Assembly (NCBI GenBank): GCA_029194665.1
Contig: JARFXO010000004.1
Span: 186,001 to 250,000, forward strand
Direction of reading: 5' to 3'
DNA: 64,000 nt
DNA from: Nitrospira sp.
Lineage (GTDB): Bacteria > Nitrospirota > Nitrospiria > Nitrospirales > Nitrospiraceae
This document shows positions 26,757 to 35,110 of the stretch, one piece after another. Numbering within the stretch: position 1 is the stretch's first letter; every line of letters starts with the position of its first letter. The translations under genes were made by a program, and so were the position numbers. A model generated the notes under the pieces. The model was given only the letters and a program-made list of their open reading frames with translations. It searched no databases and had not been told where the DNA came from.

Positions 26757-26851
26757 TTAATCAGACGTTCCCTAGCTACAGGTTTGATGGTTGGAAGATG
26801 GACGGGTTTCCTAAGAAGTGGTACTATGTCTTTATCAGGAGGGGGGGCGGT

Positions 26852-27052
26852 GTGAGCAGAGTTGAAGCGATTGAACAGCAGATTAAAACGCTATTGCCCG
26901 ACGACCTTGCCGCGTTTCGCCGGTGGTATGCCACAGTTGATGCTGAGGGCTGGGATCGCCAGTTTGAGGCTGATGTGAAAGCAGGGAAACTCAATGCGTA
27001 CGCTGACAAAGCGCTCCATGCCCATACTACCGATCGGACCAAGACTCTTTGA
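26852..27052 (+). CDS. Antitoxin-like small protein
   Basis: 66 residues from a GTG at 26852 with a strong purine-rich site (AGGAGGGGG) about six bases upstream. The sequence VEAIEQQIKTLLPDDLAAFRRWYATVDAEGWDRQFEADVKAGKLNAYADKAL is the pattern of small antitoxins placed before RelE/ParE-type toxins: a helix, W-D-x-Q-x-E-x-D and a final A-D-x-A-L. It overlaps the following toxin-like frame. Function by resemblance and context. Confidence 0.75.
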   Translation: MSRVEAIEQQIKTLLPDDLAAFRRWYATVDAEGWDRQFEADVKAGKLNAYADKALHAHTTDRTKTL

Positions 27053-27302
27053 TTCACCACGCCTCACCCGACTTTGGACTTGCTACAATGCGCTGCCTCC
27101 TTCAATCCGTGAGCAAGCTGATCGTGCCTACGAACTCCTCAAAGTGAATCTCAAACATCCGTCGTTGCATCTGAGACAAGTGGGCCGGTTCTGGTCTGCG
27201 CGAGTCGGACTCCAATATCGAGCTGTCGGGGTTGACGCAGCAGACGGAATTGTGTGGTTTTGGATTGGAGCCCCTGCTGAGTATGACAAGTTGATGCGGT
27301 AG
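27018..27302 (+). CDS. RelE/ParE-like toxin, start possibly frameshifted
   Basis: The main frame reads CYNALPPSIREQADRAYELLKVNLKHPSLHLRQVGRFWSARVGLQYRAVGVDAADGIVWFWIGAPAEYDKLM, a RelE/ParE-superfamily small toxin. The N-terminus is odd. In another frame, directly after the antitoxin stop, one reads IHHASPDF, which is how relatives begin. Losing one T at about 27075 would separate the two frames. The annotated ATG at 27018 is therefore a compromise. Confidence 0.65.
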   Translation: MPILPIGPRLFDSPRLTRLWTCYNALPPSIREQADRAYELLKVNLKHPSLHLRQVGRFWSARVGLQYRAVGVDAADGIVWFWIGAPAEYDKLMR

Positions 27303-27424
27303 CATCTCCGCTCCCGCCCCCTTGCATATCCTTCTTTCTCCTCCGTACAATATTCTTTTTATTCAGCTAACTCATCGTCTTTCTTGTTCGTTTTGATCAG
27401 TTTGAGGGAAGAGGTCAGGCCTGC

Positions 27425-29323
27425 GTGAAGATCGAGTATTCTAAGGGCGAACGGGCTTCCAAGGAGCTGATTCTCCTCAATCGCCAACAATTCGAATCCA
27501 CCAGCGGCCGGAAGATGAAGGTGATGCTGATCTTCCCACCGGACTGGTACCCCTCCGAACCCTATTTGAGCCTTCCCTCTCTCACAGCCGTTCTCCGCCA
27601 GGCCGGCCATACGGTCATCCAAAAAGACATCAACTGCGAAATGTGGGACTGGTACTTCAGCGAGGACTTCCTGAGGAAGGTGTTGCGTCGGGTGCCGCAG
27701 CAGTTGGATCGGCTTCGCAAGCTGGCGAGGAAGCGGGACTTGGCCGAGTGGGAGATGGATGTGCAGCTGGCGCTCTGTGATGTCACGCGTCCCCGGATGG
27801 AAAAATTGATTCGGGATGCAGAAGAGGCGAAGGATATCGTCAGAACCGAAAAATTTTATGATATCGATAAATTAGAATGGGCGATTCAAGTCTTTCGCGA
27901 GGTCACCTCGATCATTTCACTGGTCTATGCCCCGGCGCGGATCTGCATGCCGCCGATGGAAACGAATCTGTCGTACAAGCCGTATGTCTCGGCCGAAGTG
28001 ATGGATGCCGTAGAGAATGAACAGGTCAACGTATACCGGGATGTGTTCGACCATCTGGTCAGGCCAGTGATCCAAGCTGAGCAGCCGGACGTGGTTGGGA
28101 TCTCGATTGTCTTACAGCAGCAGATGTTCTCGACGATGACCTTTTGTGCCCTCATCAAGCGGCATTTTCCGGACATTCACGTGACGATCGGCGGCAATAC
28201 GGTGACTCGCCTGCGTGACGTGCTGCCCGAATCGCCGCTCTTTCAGTATTTTGACAGTGCCGTAGTCTATGAAGGAGAGACGGCCTTCGTGCAACTGGTC
28301 GAGGTGATCGGCGCCAAGCAGAGTTTGGCCGGCGTGCCGAATACGATCTATAAGGACGAGACGGGAATTCATGTTTCTCCACTGAGTTATGCGGAGGATA
28401 TGGCTTCGCTGCCGCCACCGGACTTCGACGGCTTGCCGCTCGAGAAGTATTTTGTGCCAACAAGGATTCTCCCCTATCTGGCGACGCGGGGCTGTTACTG
28501 GGGACGCTGCGAGTTCTGTGACCATGGTGAGGGCTATACAGCGGGTTATCGGTCGAAGAAGATCCAGGACATTCTCGCCGACATCACCTATCTGCGCGAC
28601 AAGTATGGCGCCAAACATTTTCACTTTACCGACGAGTCCTATCCACCGGCTTTGTTCCGCAAGCTTTCGCGAGGATTGATTGAAAGTAAGATGGATATCT
28701 TCTGGACGACGCATATGCGGTTCGAGAAGAGTCTGTTGGAAGATGCCGTTTGGCAGGATGCCAAGGGGTCAGGCTGCCGCTATCTCCACTTCGGCTACGA
28801 ATCCGGAGTTGAGCGAGTGCTGCAGCTGATGGATAAGGCAACGACGACTGAAGTGATGACGAGGCACCTCAAGCTCACGGCGGAGGCGGGCATCTGGAAC
28901 CACTGCATGGGCTTCTTTGGTTTTCCCGGTGAGACGAAAGAAGAAGCCTGGCAGTCGGTTCAGTTCCTAGAGCAAAACAAGGATCATGTCCATTCGCTGG
29001 GGTTCGGGACGTTCGACTTAGGCCGACACAATCCGGTGGCCAAACATCCGGAGAAGTGGGGCGTAACGGCGTACAAGAACCCGGAGTGGGATCTCGCGCT
29101 CGATTACTATTACACCGTGAAAAACGGTATGAGCATCGAAGAGGCCGAGCGAGTATTTGAACAGTTCGAACGGAGCCACAATCCCGGCTGGGATCTGAGG
29201 CTGTATATCCGAGAATATATCTTTCTCTATATCTCAAGATTTGGTTTAAGGAAGCTGCAAGATCTTCAGTATCAATCTGTCAAAACCGCCGGAGTGATGC
29301 CGACGTTAGCAGGAAAAATGTAG
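27425..29323 (+). CDS. B12-binding radical SAM protein (first of two paralogs)
   Basis: 632 residues. An N-terminal segment VMLIFPPDWYPSEPYLSLPSLTAVLRQAGHTV starts a cobalamin-binding fold, which resumes after a ~140-residue helical insert with PDVVGISIVLQQQ and VTIGGNTVTRL. No D-x-H-x-x-G motif is visible. The radical SAM core starts YLATRGCYWGRCEFCDHG, where the cluster Cys are spaced C-x4-C-x2-C rather than C-x3-C-x2-C. FTDESYPPALFRK and GFFGFPGETKEEA follow as later core strands. GTG start. Followed 97 bases later by a paralog; substrate unknown. Confidence 0.88.
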   Translation: MKIEYSKGERASKELILLNRQQFESTSGRKMKVMLIFPPDWYPSEPYLSLPSLTAVLRQAGHTVIQKDINCEMWDWYFSEDFLRKVLRRVPQQLDRLRKLARKRDLAEWEMDVQLALCDVTRPRMEKLIRDAEEAKDIVRTEKFYDIDKLEWAIQVFREVTSIISLVYAPARICMPPMETNLSYKPYVSAEVMDAVENEQVNVYRDVFDHLVRPVIQAEQPDVVGISIVLQQQMFSTMTFCALIKRHFPDIHVTIGGNTVTRLRDVLPESPLFQYFDSAVVYEGETAFVQLVEVIGAKQSLAGVPNTIYKDETGIHVSPLSYAEDMASLPPPDFDGLPLEKYFVPTRILPYLATRGCYWGRCEFCDHGEGYTAGYRSKKIQDILADITYLRDKYGAKHFHFTDESYPPALFRKLSRGLIESKMDIFWTTHMRFEKSLLEDAVWQDAKGSGCRYLHFGYESGVERVLQLMDKATTTEVMTRHLKLTAEAGIWNHCMGFFGFPGETKEEAWQSVQFLEQNKDHVHSLGFGTFDLGRHNPVAKHPEKWGVTAYKNPEWDLALDYYYTVKNGMSIEEAERVFEQFERSHNPGWDLRLYIREYIFLYISRFGLRKLQDLQYQSVKTAGVMPTLAGKM

Positions 29324-29420
29324 GGGACTGGCTCCGGCCTCGCCGGTGCCTGTCCCATTTCTTAAGGCTCGGACGGGAATAGTTGCCAATCGGAAGGGCG
29401 ACAATCCCCAAGCAGGGACG

Positions 29421-31373
29421 ATGAGCGCAAGTGGCTTGGTGCAAATAGATGGGCTTACGCCGATCAAGCGGGAAGATCGGAAGCAGTCGAAAGTCACGCT
29501 CATCTTTCCGCCTGAGTGGGTGCCGACAGCGCCGTACCTAGCATTACCCTCACTCACAGCCGTCTTGCGAGAGGCGGGCCATAGGGTCATCCAGCGCGAT
29601 ATCAACATCGGCATGTGGGATCACTTCTTCAGTCTCGAATTTCTGATCTGGGTGAAGGGTCGGCTGGCGATGCAGCTCAAGGCCTTGCACGAGAAGGAAA
29701 AAGCAGGGTTTCTCACGGAACGGGATGTGGACCAAATGGCCGTCGTGGAGCAGGCCGATGCCGTCGATGTGTTCAATCTGGCGGATCGGGCTGAAGAGGC
29801 TAAACTGATCGTGCGTGGCGAACGTTTCTATGAGGCTGAGACGCTGGAGGGGGCGCTCAATACTTTCCGTGAGACGATGTTCTATATCTCTGCCGCCTAC
29901 TATCCCGCCTCACTCGTCTTTTATCCGATGGAGAGCAATTTGGGCTATCGTCCGGGAGTCTCGAAAGAAGTATTTGCCTGTTTAGAAGATGAGCAAGTGA
30001 ACGTCTATCGGGATCTCTGTAATCAGTTGGTTATGCCGGACATGGCGAGAGAGCAGCCGGATGTCGTCGGGATTTCCATCGGGACGCAGATGCAGCTATT
30101 GGCAGGCCTGACTTTCGCGAAGATGATCAAGGAGGCGTTTCCAAAAATCCATGTAGTGGTGGGCGGGAACGTCATCACACGGCTTCAAGAAGACCTCATC
30201 AATCATGAGAGGTTTTTTGCAGAAGTGTTTGATTCAGCGATCCTCTATGAAGGGGAACATGCCTTGCTGTGGCTCATCGAAGCGTTGAATGAGCACCGGC
30301 CGCTTGCCTCTATTCCCAACCTCATGTATCGCGATGAGTCAGGTCTCCATCGGAATTCTGAAGTGTATACCGAGAAGACCAATGAGCTACCCTTGCCGGA
30401 CTTTGAGGGCATGCCGCTGGATCGCTACTTCGTTCCGGAACTGATCATTCCCTACTTGGCGACGCGCGGCTGCTATTGGGGGCGCTGCACGTTTTGCGAC
30501 CATGGTCAGGGCTACTTCGATCAGTACCGAGGGATGGCGGCTCAGCGGGTGGTTGAGCAGATCAAGGCTCTACGGGATAAGTACCAGTGCCGGCACTTTC
30601 TCTTCTCCGATGAATCCTATCCACCGGCGCTCTTCAAGAAGGTTTCGCAGCTGCTGGTGGACCAAGAGGTGAAGATCAAGTGGACGACGCTCATTCGATT
30701 TGAAGAGACTCTGCAAGATCAAGCCATCTGGAATCTCGCGGCTGAGGCCGGCTGTTGCACGCTCTATTATGGGATGGAATCGGCGAACGAGCGGGTCTTG
30801 AATCTTATGGACAAGCATGCTCGGAAAGACGTCATTGAACGCAATCTCCAAATGGCGGCGAAGGCGGGGATTTGGAACCACGTGATGGCCTTTTATGGCT
30901 TTCCCGGCGAGACGTTTGAGGAGGCCATGGAAACTCGTCAGTTTGTCCTCGATCATCAGCCGGTGATTCATTCCCTCGAACTGTTCTACTTCGTGGCGTA
31001 CCGCCACACCCCAATGGTGCGGCATCCGGAAAAATTCGGCATCACGATCCATAAGCAGGAGGAGTACGATCTGCCGTTGGACTATTACTACACCTTGAAC
31101 GACCCGAAGACACTGGCTTGTCTCGACGCAATGCAGCTCTGCGAGGAATTCTATAAGAACGATTTTCATCCCTGGGCCGTGCGGGTCAACTCTCGCGAAC
31201 ATGTCTTTCTCTATATCTCGAAGTTTGGGACGAACCGGTTACCCCAAATTTATGCTCAGCAGACGCAGCCGGTGGGGTCACCAGACGGAGTGTCAGGCTT
31301 GATTACCTGGCCGGTTGTACATTCGCAAGGCGACGAAGGAATGTCACGTGTCACCAGTCACGACACCGGCTGA
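29421..31373 (+). CDS. B12-binding radical SAM protein (second paralog)
   Basis: About 650 residues, with the same architecture as its upstream neighbour. VTLIFPPEWVPTAPYLALPSLTAVLREAGHRV opens the B12-type domain; a helical insert follows, then PDVVGISIGTQMQ, VVVGGNVITRL and the cluster site YLATRGCYWGRCTFCDHGQGY (C-x4-C-x2-C). Next come FSDESYPPALFKK and AFYGFPGETFEEA. The ATG at 29421 gives an N-terminus similar in length to the first paralog; a GTG at 29346 is possible. Likely arose by tandem duplication. Confidence 0.87.
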   Translation: MSASGLVQIDGLTPIKREDRKQSKVTLIFPPEWVPTAPYLALPSLTAVLREAGHRVIQRDINIGMWDHFFSLEFLIWVKGRLAMQLKALHEKEKAGFLTERDVDQMAVVEQADAVDVFNLADRAEEAKLIVRGERFYEAETLEGALNTFRETMFYISAAYYPASLVFYPMESNLGYRPGVSKEVFACLEDEQVNVYRDLCNQLVMPDMAREQPDVVGISIGTQMQLLAGLTFAKMIKEAFPKIHVVVGGNVITRLQEDLINHERFFAEVFDSAILYEGEHALLWLIEALNEHRPLASIPNLMYRDESGLHRNSEVYTEKTNELPLPDFEGMPLDRYFVPELIIPYLATRGCYWGRCTFCDHGQGYFDQYRGMAAQRVVEQIKALRDKYQCRHFLFSDESYPPALFKKVSQLLVDQEVKIKWTTLIRFEETLQDQAIWNLAAEAGCCTLYYGMESANERVLNLMDKHARKDVIERNLQMAAKAGIWNHVMAFYGFPGETFEEAMETRQFVLDHQPVIHSLELFYFVAYRHTPMVRHPEKFGITIHKQEEYDLPLDYYYTLNDPKTLACLDAMQLCEEFYKNDFHPWAVRVNSREHVFLYISKFGTNRLPQIYAQQTQPVGSPDGVSGLITWPVVHSQGDEGMSRVTSHDTG

Positions 31374-31421
31374 GGTGGGACGCGTCACCTGTCGGGAGTG
31401 AGAGCAGATTGTTGTTAGGGA

Positions 31422-31679
31422 TTATCGTTCGGCTTCGTCGGGAATAAACACGGCAGAGATCAATGCATAGGCGGCTTCGATCGTGCGAGTCATGTCCTCA
31501 GCTTTTTGAAACTGTTGCATGTATTGCTTCGGATTGTTGGTGAGACCGGCATAGCGCGTAGGATTCCAGTTGTAGAGCTGGACGCGCTTCGCCCGTTCCA
31601 GGTCTTCGGTGGTGATGGGCAGCGTGAGGTTAAGAATGTCCAACGCATGGGCGACATCCTGCTCGGTGATGTGGTCCAT
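31422..31679 (-). CDS. Small J-domain-like helical protein
   Basis: About 85 residues from the ATG at 31679 (a longer frame reaches 31742). ALDILNLTLPITTEDLERAKRVQLYNWNPTRYAGLTNNPKQYMQQFQKAEDMTRTIEAAYALI has the helix-helix-helix layout of a DnaJ-type domain, with an N-P-x-R-Y in place of the usual HPD. The missing HPD means it should not stimulate DnaK. It converges on the radical SAM genes. Function unknown. Confidence 0.55.
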   Translation of the reverse strand: MDHITEQDVAHALDILNLTLPITTEDLERAKRVQLYNWNPTRYAGLTNNPKQYMQQFQKAEDMTRTIEAAYALISAVFIPDEAER

Positions 31680-31784
31680 GGGCGGAGTCTGCCAAATATA
31701 ACGAGGCCTGTCAAATGTCGGGCGGTTGTTTTCTGACGGCACGGATTCTCAGGTGGTGTGGTCCAGACGAGTTCGGGAGTGACC

Positions 31785-32714
31785 ATGGTTGAGCAACGGT
31801 CTCTCAAATTCTATCAGGCTGATGTCTTCACCTCTCAACCGTTCGGGGGTAACCCGGTGGCGGTTTTCCCCGAGGCGGATGGACTGACAGACGACGAGCT
31901 GCAGCAGATTGCGCGGGAGATGAATCTCTCGGAGACGGTGTTCGTTTTACCACCGACCGATCCTGCCGCAGTCGCTCGCTTGCGGATCTTTACCCCGACC
32001 CAGGAAATCCCCTTTGCTGGCCATCCAGTATTGGGTACATTTTACGTGTTGGCCCAACTGGGAAAGGTTTCTACCAGGGAACAGGTTACGCATGTCATGC
32101 AGGAATGTAACATCGGTCTATTCCCGGTCGAATTGCATGTGGAACAGAGTGGTGTGGTGCGGGTCGTCATGTCTCAACCCAAACCGGAATTTCTCGATCC
32201 TATCGAGGCGATCGACGAGGTGCATTTGGTCGGTGGAGCTCTCGGCTTGCCGAAGCACGTGATTGCCGACATGAAATGGCCCCTCCAAGTTGTGTCGACA
32301 GGCTTGCCGGTTTTGATCGTGCCGGTGCGAACGTTGACGGCCGTCCGGTCGATCAACCCTGATGCGTCGGCTATTATCAACATCTGCGAACGATTCGGGG
32401 CCAACGGGATTATGGTTTTCACGACGGTGACGGTTGAATCGTTCGCATCTGTCCACGCGAGGATGTTTGCTCCGAAAATTGGAATCTTGGAGGATCCTGC
32501 GACGGGGAGCGCCGGCGGCGCGCTTGGAGCGTACCTGGTCCAGAACGGCGCCGTTGAAGTTGGACCGAGGACGGACATTATTGTTGAACAGGGTTATGAA
32601 ATCGATCGGCCATCTCGGATTCTGGTGCAAGTTGAGTCGGATGACGATGTCATCCAAGGGGTGAAAGTCGGTGGGCATTGTGTGATGGTGGTGGAAGGAA
32701 CGTTGACGTTTTAG
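31785..32714 (+). CDS. PhzF family isomerase-like protein
   Basis: About 309 residues from an ATG with GGGAG five bases upstream. It has the PhzF fold of two symmetric halves: [49 protein letters not shown] with the catalytic Glu, [21 protein letters not shown], and in the second half [28 protein letters not shown]. Family members isomerise or epimerise small acids; phenazine synthesis itself is not indicated, since no other phz genes are near. Confidence 0.92.
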   Translation: MVEQRSLKFYQADVFTSQPFGGNPVAVFPEADGLTDDELQQIAREMNLSETVFVLPPTDPAAVARLRIFTPTQEIPFAGHPVLGTFYVLAQLGKVSTREQVTHVMQECNIGLFPVELHVEQSGVVRVVMSQPKPEFLDPIEAIDEVHLVGGALGLPKHVIADMKWPLQVVSTGLPVLIVPVRTLTAVRSINPDASAIINICERFGANGIMVFTTVTVESFASVHARMFAPKIGILEDPATGSAGGALGAYLVQNGAVEVGPRTDIIVEQGYEIDRPSRILVQVESDDDVIQGVKVGGHCVMVVEGTLTF

Positions 32715-32996
32715 GGGAAGCGCTGAATCCTGTACGGCCCTTTCAATCTTGTCCTCACACTCAGAACTCAGCACTCAGGACTTAAAGCACTCAGGAGTTA
32801 GTATGAAGGTGGTGTTGTTTCGAGAACCATGTGTCCTGCTTTCCCTACTCGCAATTTTGTGACGAACAATCCAGGTCATGCGACCGAACGGCCTCGCACG
32901 TTCCACTCATTCATGATACTCTACGCTGGACCGAAGAAGCCGGCGTTCGAACGTCGGCAATCCACCACCACAAGATGAGTATGAAAGGGGGAGGGA
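32715..32996. repeat. Intergenic region with repeated ACTCAG words
   Basis: About 280 bases between phzF and the CBS gene. At 32757-32797 the words CACTCAG, AACTCAG, CACTCAG and CACTCAG follow each other, a short imperfect tandem array with no coding potential. A similar CTCAGCCCTCAGTCCT string occurs at 33481-33497. The upstream region of the CBS gene ends in a strong GGGGGAGGG ribosome site. Confidence 0.45.
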
Positions 32997-33431
32997 ATGC
33001 CTACAGTTAGTCAAATTGCGAACAAGAGTCCAAAGTCCATCGGACTGAAGATGTCGATTGCCAGTGCGGCCAGGACAATGCGCCAGGCTCGTGTGGGATC
33101 GCTGTTGGTAAAAAAAGGCAAGCAATTGGTTGGAATCGTGACGGATACCGACATCGTGCGTCGTGGGGTCGCGAGCGGCAAACCATTGGGTAAGTTGACG
33201 GTCGAGAAAATCATGACGGCGCCGATTTGCACGATTGAGGGGAGTGAGACGATCGACGACGCCCAAGACATGATGGCTGAATTGGGTGTGCGCCATCTCG
33301 GCGTCACCAAAAACGACGAAATCATCGGCGTCGTCTCAGTGCGCGATCTGCTGCGGCACTATAAGCGGTACGCTCAGTCGAAGATTTCGACAGAAGGGAT
33401 CTACGAGGAACCGAAGATTACTCAGGATTGA
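32997..33431 (+). CDS. CBS-domain pair protein
   Basis: A 144-residue stand-alone Bateman module. The first CBS domain contains SIASAARTMRQARVGSLLVKKGKQLVGIVTDTDIVRRGVASG; the second contains ETIDDAQDMMAELGVRHLGVTKNDEIIGVVSVRDLLRHYKRY. Both have the G-I/V-V-T/S-x-x-D nucleotide-contact motif. Such proteins sense adenine nucleotides and modulate partners. GGGGGAGGG lies directly upstream of the ATG. A larger four-CBS relative is encoded at 62.6 kb. Confidence 0.92.
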   Translation: MPTVSQIANKSPKSIGLKMSIASAARTMRQARVGSLLVKKGKQLVGIVTDTDIVRRGVASGKPLGKLTVEKIMTAPICTIEGSETIDDAQDMMAELGVRHLGVTKNDEIIGVVSVRDLLRHYKRYAQSKISTEGIYEEPKITQD

Positions 33432-33446
33432 ATCAGTAGTGGGCGA

Positions 33447-33497
33447 TGAGGACTGAGATGAAAGCCGACGATTTCGCGGCCCTCAGCCCTCAGTCCT
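33447..33497. terminator. Inverted repeat between convergent CBS and moaB genes
   Basis: AGGACTGAG (33449-33457) pairs with CTCAGTCCT (33489-33497), and CCCTCAG words lie in the loop side. The repeat sits between two convergent stops, the right arm touching the moaB stop. A 9-base stem with a ~31-base loop and no T-run is weak as a Rho-independent terminator, so the role is tentative. Confidence 0.35.
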
Positions 33498-34008
33498 ACT
33501 TTGTGAGTTCTCTGACCAGGTGGCCCAGCTCTGGAAGGATCAACTTTTCCATCGCGAGGCGGACGGCGTTTTCGGAGCCGGGGACGGAGAAAAGCACACG
33601 ACCGTCGATCACGCCGGCAGTGGCCCGGCTCAGAATGGCTGATGGCCCAATCTCCTGATAGGTGAGCAACCGAAAGATTTCGCCGAATCCATAGAGCCGC
33701 TTTTTTAACATTCCGTCCAGAGCTTCGAAGGTCGAATCGCGCCGCGAGATTCCTGTGCCACCGTTGACGATGATGACCTGCACTTCCTCATTGGCGGTGC
33801 TTTGAGCGATCCGAAACTGAATCTGCTCCGGCTCGTCCCTGACGATGTAATAGGCGGCGACAGTGTGGCCTTGCCCTTCAAGCAATTTCTGAATCAGTCG
33901 GCCGCTGCTGTCGGTTTCAGACGTACGGGTATCGCTACAAGTAATGACGACGCACCCGATTGAGCTGGGAGCATGCTCTTTGTGCTCCTGATGGCTTGGT
34001 GTGGGCAT
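33496..34008 (-). CDS. MoaB/MogA family molybdopterin protein
   Basis: A 170-residue protein of the MoCF-binding fold. CVVITCSDTRTSETDSSGRLIQKLLEGQGH is the N-terminal motif, VIIVNGGTGISRRDSTFEAL is the central NGGTG-x-x-x-x-D site, and FSVPGSENAVRLAMEKLILPELGHLVRE is the C-terminal PGS motif. MoaB/MogA adenylylate molybdopterin before molybdenum insertion. No other mo genes are adjacent. The next genes on the strand (2Fe-2S protein, cyclotransferase) show no obvious link. Confidence 0.92.
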   Translation of the reverse strand: MPTPSHQEHKEHAPSSIGCVVITCSDTRTSETDSSGRLIQKLLEGQGHTVAAYYIVRDEPEQIQFRIAQSTANEEVQVIIVNGGTGISRRDSTFEALDGMLKKRLYGFGEIFRLLTYQEIGPSAILSRATAGVIDGRVLFSVPGSENAVRLAMEKLILPELGHLVRELTK

Positions 34009-34097
34009 GTGCTAAGAGATACGCTATCAGTAATCAGGTTGAGCAATCAAGCTGCAGTTTCAGCTGACGGTTCGAAACAAACCGCCGGTGACAAAGG

Positions 34098-34424
34098 TTA
34101 TTTCCACACGGAGTCTGGGTTCAGCTTCGCTGCCGGTGTTCCTTTCGCGACATGTTCATCCAGGATGGTGACGACGTCCGCCTCAGTGACCTTGGAATAC
34201 CAGGTGTTGTCCGGATAGACGACGACCGTCGGGCCCTGCTCGCAGGGACCGAGACATCCCGTTGCACTCACCAATACTTCTCCGGGCGGGACGGCGCGTT
34301 GCATCAGTCCCATGTTGAAGGCCATCAGCAACTGCGCAGCACCGGCCGACCCGCAAGACGGTTTTGGGTGGCCGGGGGGACGGGAATTGGTACAGACGAG
34401 AATATGATATTTTGGTTTCGGCAT
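34098..34424 (-). CDS. Thioredoxin-like [2Fe-2S] ferredoxin
   Basis: 108 residues. HILVCTNSRPPGHPKPSCGSAGA carries the first two cluster Cys, and VSATGCLGPCEQGPTVVVYPDNTWYSKVTEADV carries the other two (G-C-L-G-x-C), the thioredoxin-like 2Fe-2S pattern shared with the NuoE/Shethna type. The ATG at 34424 has AGGAG a few bases upstream. It is probably a soluble electron carrier or cluster-sensing protein; partner unknown. Confidence 0.9.
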   Translation of the reverse strand: MPKPKYHILVCTNSRPPGHPKPSCGSAGAAQLLMAFNMGLMQRAVPPGEVLVSATGCLGPCEQGPTVVVYPDNTWYSKVTEADVVTILDEHVAKGTPAAKLNPDSVWK

Positions 34425-34470
34425 AGTCTCCTCAATCAAAAAGCGACAGGGAACATGTAGCGACGGTACG

Positions 34471-34914
34471 TTATCGAGGTCGATACGACTCCCACTCCTG
34501 GATCACTTCCTCCGGAAACTTCCACTGTTTGAGCCCTTTCAGCACCCAGTCCAGGTAATGGTCTTTGGGCTTAAACTTCCCGATCGGGTTTGCTGCGTAG
34601 GTGGTGACGAGTTCTTTGTCTCCGCCCGCTGCCGAGACGGTGACTTGGAGGTGGCGGTAAGCTCCTTGCGGTATGTCCTGCTCAAACTGATCCATGATGT
34701 TCACGTCCTCGTCCGTGACTTCAAACACTCCGCCCCAGGTCCGTTCACCTGGTGAAGGCACGATACTGACGAGTCCGCATCGCCATTGTGACGACCATCG
34801 GCAAAATTTGACGGCATGGTCCGACAGGGTCGCGAGATAGAGAAACCTGTGTTCAGGAGCTCGCCGTTTGAGTTGTGAGGGATTGAGGAGATCACCGTAC
34901 AAAAAGAACTTCAT
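34471..34914 (-). CDS. Gamma-glutamylcyclotransferase-like (AIG2/GGCT fold) protein
   Basis: A 147-residue protein. FFLYGDLLNPSQLKRRAP is the Y-G-x-L substrate loop, WGGVFEVTDEDVNIMDQFEQDIPQGAYRHLQVTV carries the catalytic Glu (in DQFEQD), and HYLDWVLKGLKQWKFPEEVIQEWESY is the C-terminal helix. The family cyclises gamma-glutamyl amines or removes related groups; the exact substrate cannot be assigned. It lies 46 bases upstream of the ferredoxin gene. Confidence 0.88.
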   Translation of the reverse strand: MKFFLYGDLLNPSQLKRRAPEHRFLYLATLSDHAVKFCRWSSQWRCGLVSIVPSPGERTWGGVFEVTDEDVNIMDQFEQDIPQGAYRHLQVTVSAAGGDKELVTTYAANPIGKFKPKDHYLDWVLKGLKQWKFPEEVIQEWESYRPR

Positions 34915-35110
34915 GCACCGTACTCATGTTGTGCTGACCGTCTTGAAGCTTGCTCGTACTTGTAACACACCGGCTTTTCGCCAGACAAGCGGCCCTCATC
35001 ACAACCAATTCTCGACGATGCATTGACATGGCGTCCGGGCCTTCCTAAGATGCCGTGCAGTCAACAAGGGTTCTCGACTCTTGGTCTCCATAGGGCGACA
35101 ACACTCCGGC

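Larger units (their letters stand above)
24148..26771 (+). mobile_element. IS5-family element interrupted near its right end by an IS1380-family element
   Basis: The left end GGAAGGTCTGATT (24148-24160) and right end AATCAGACGTTCC (26759-26771) are inverted repeats with one mismatch, identical in style to the MITE at 23.1 kb. The right flank is CTAG; the left flank does not match. An IS1380 element sits close to the right end, outside the transposase gene. The IS5 transposase is intact and may still act on these ends and on the MITE. Confidence 0.85.

Noticed and set aside
25321-26760. 479-residue plus-strand frame and a 395-residue minus-strand frame inside the IS1380 element
   Set aside because: Both overlap the intact transposase in other frames and have the composition of GC-rich shadow frames.
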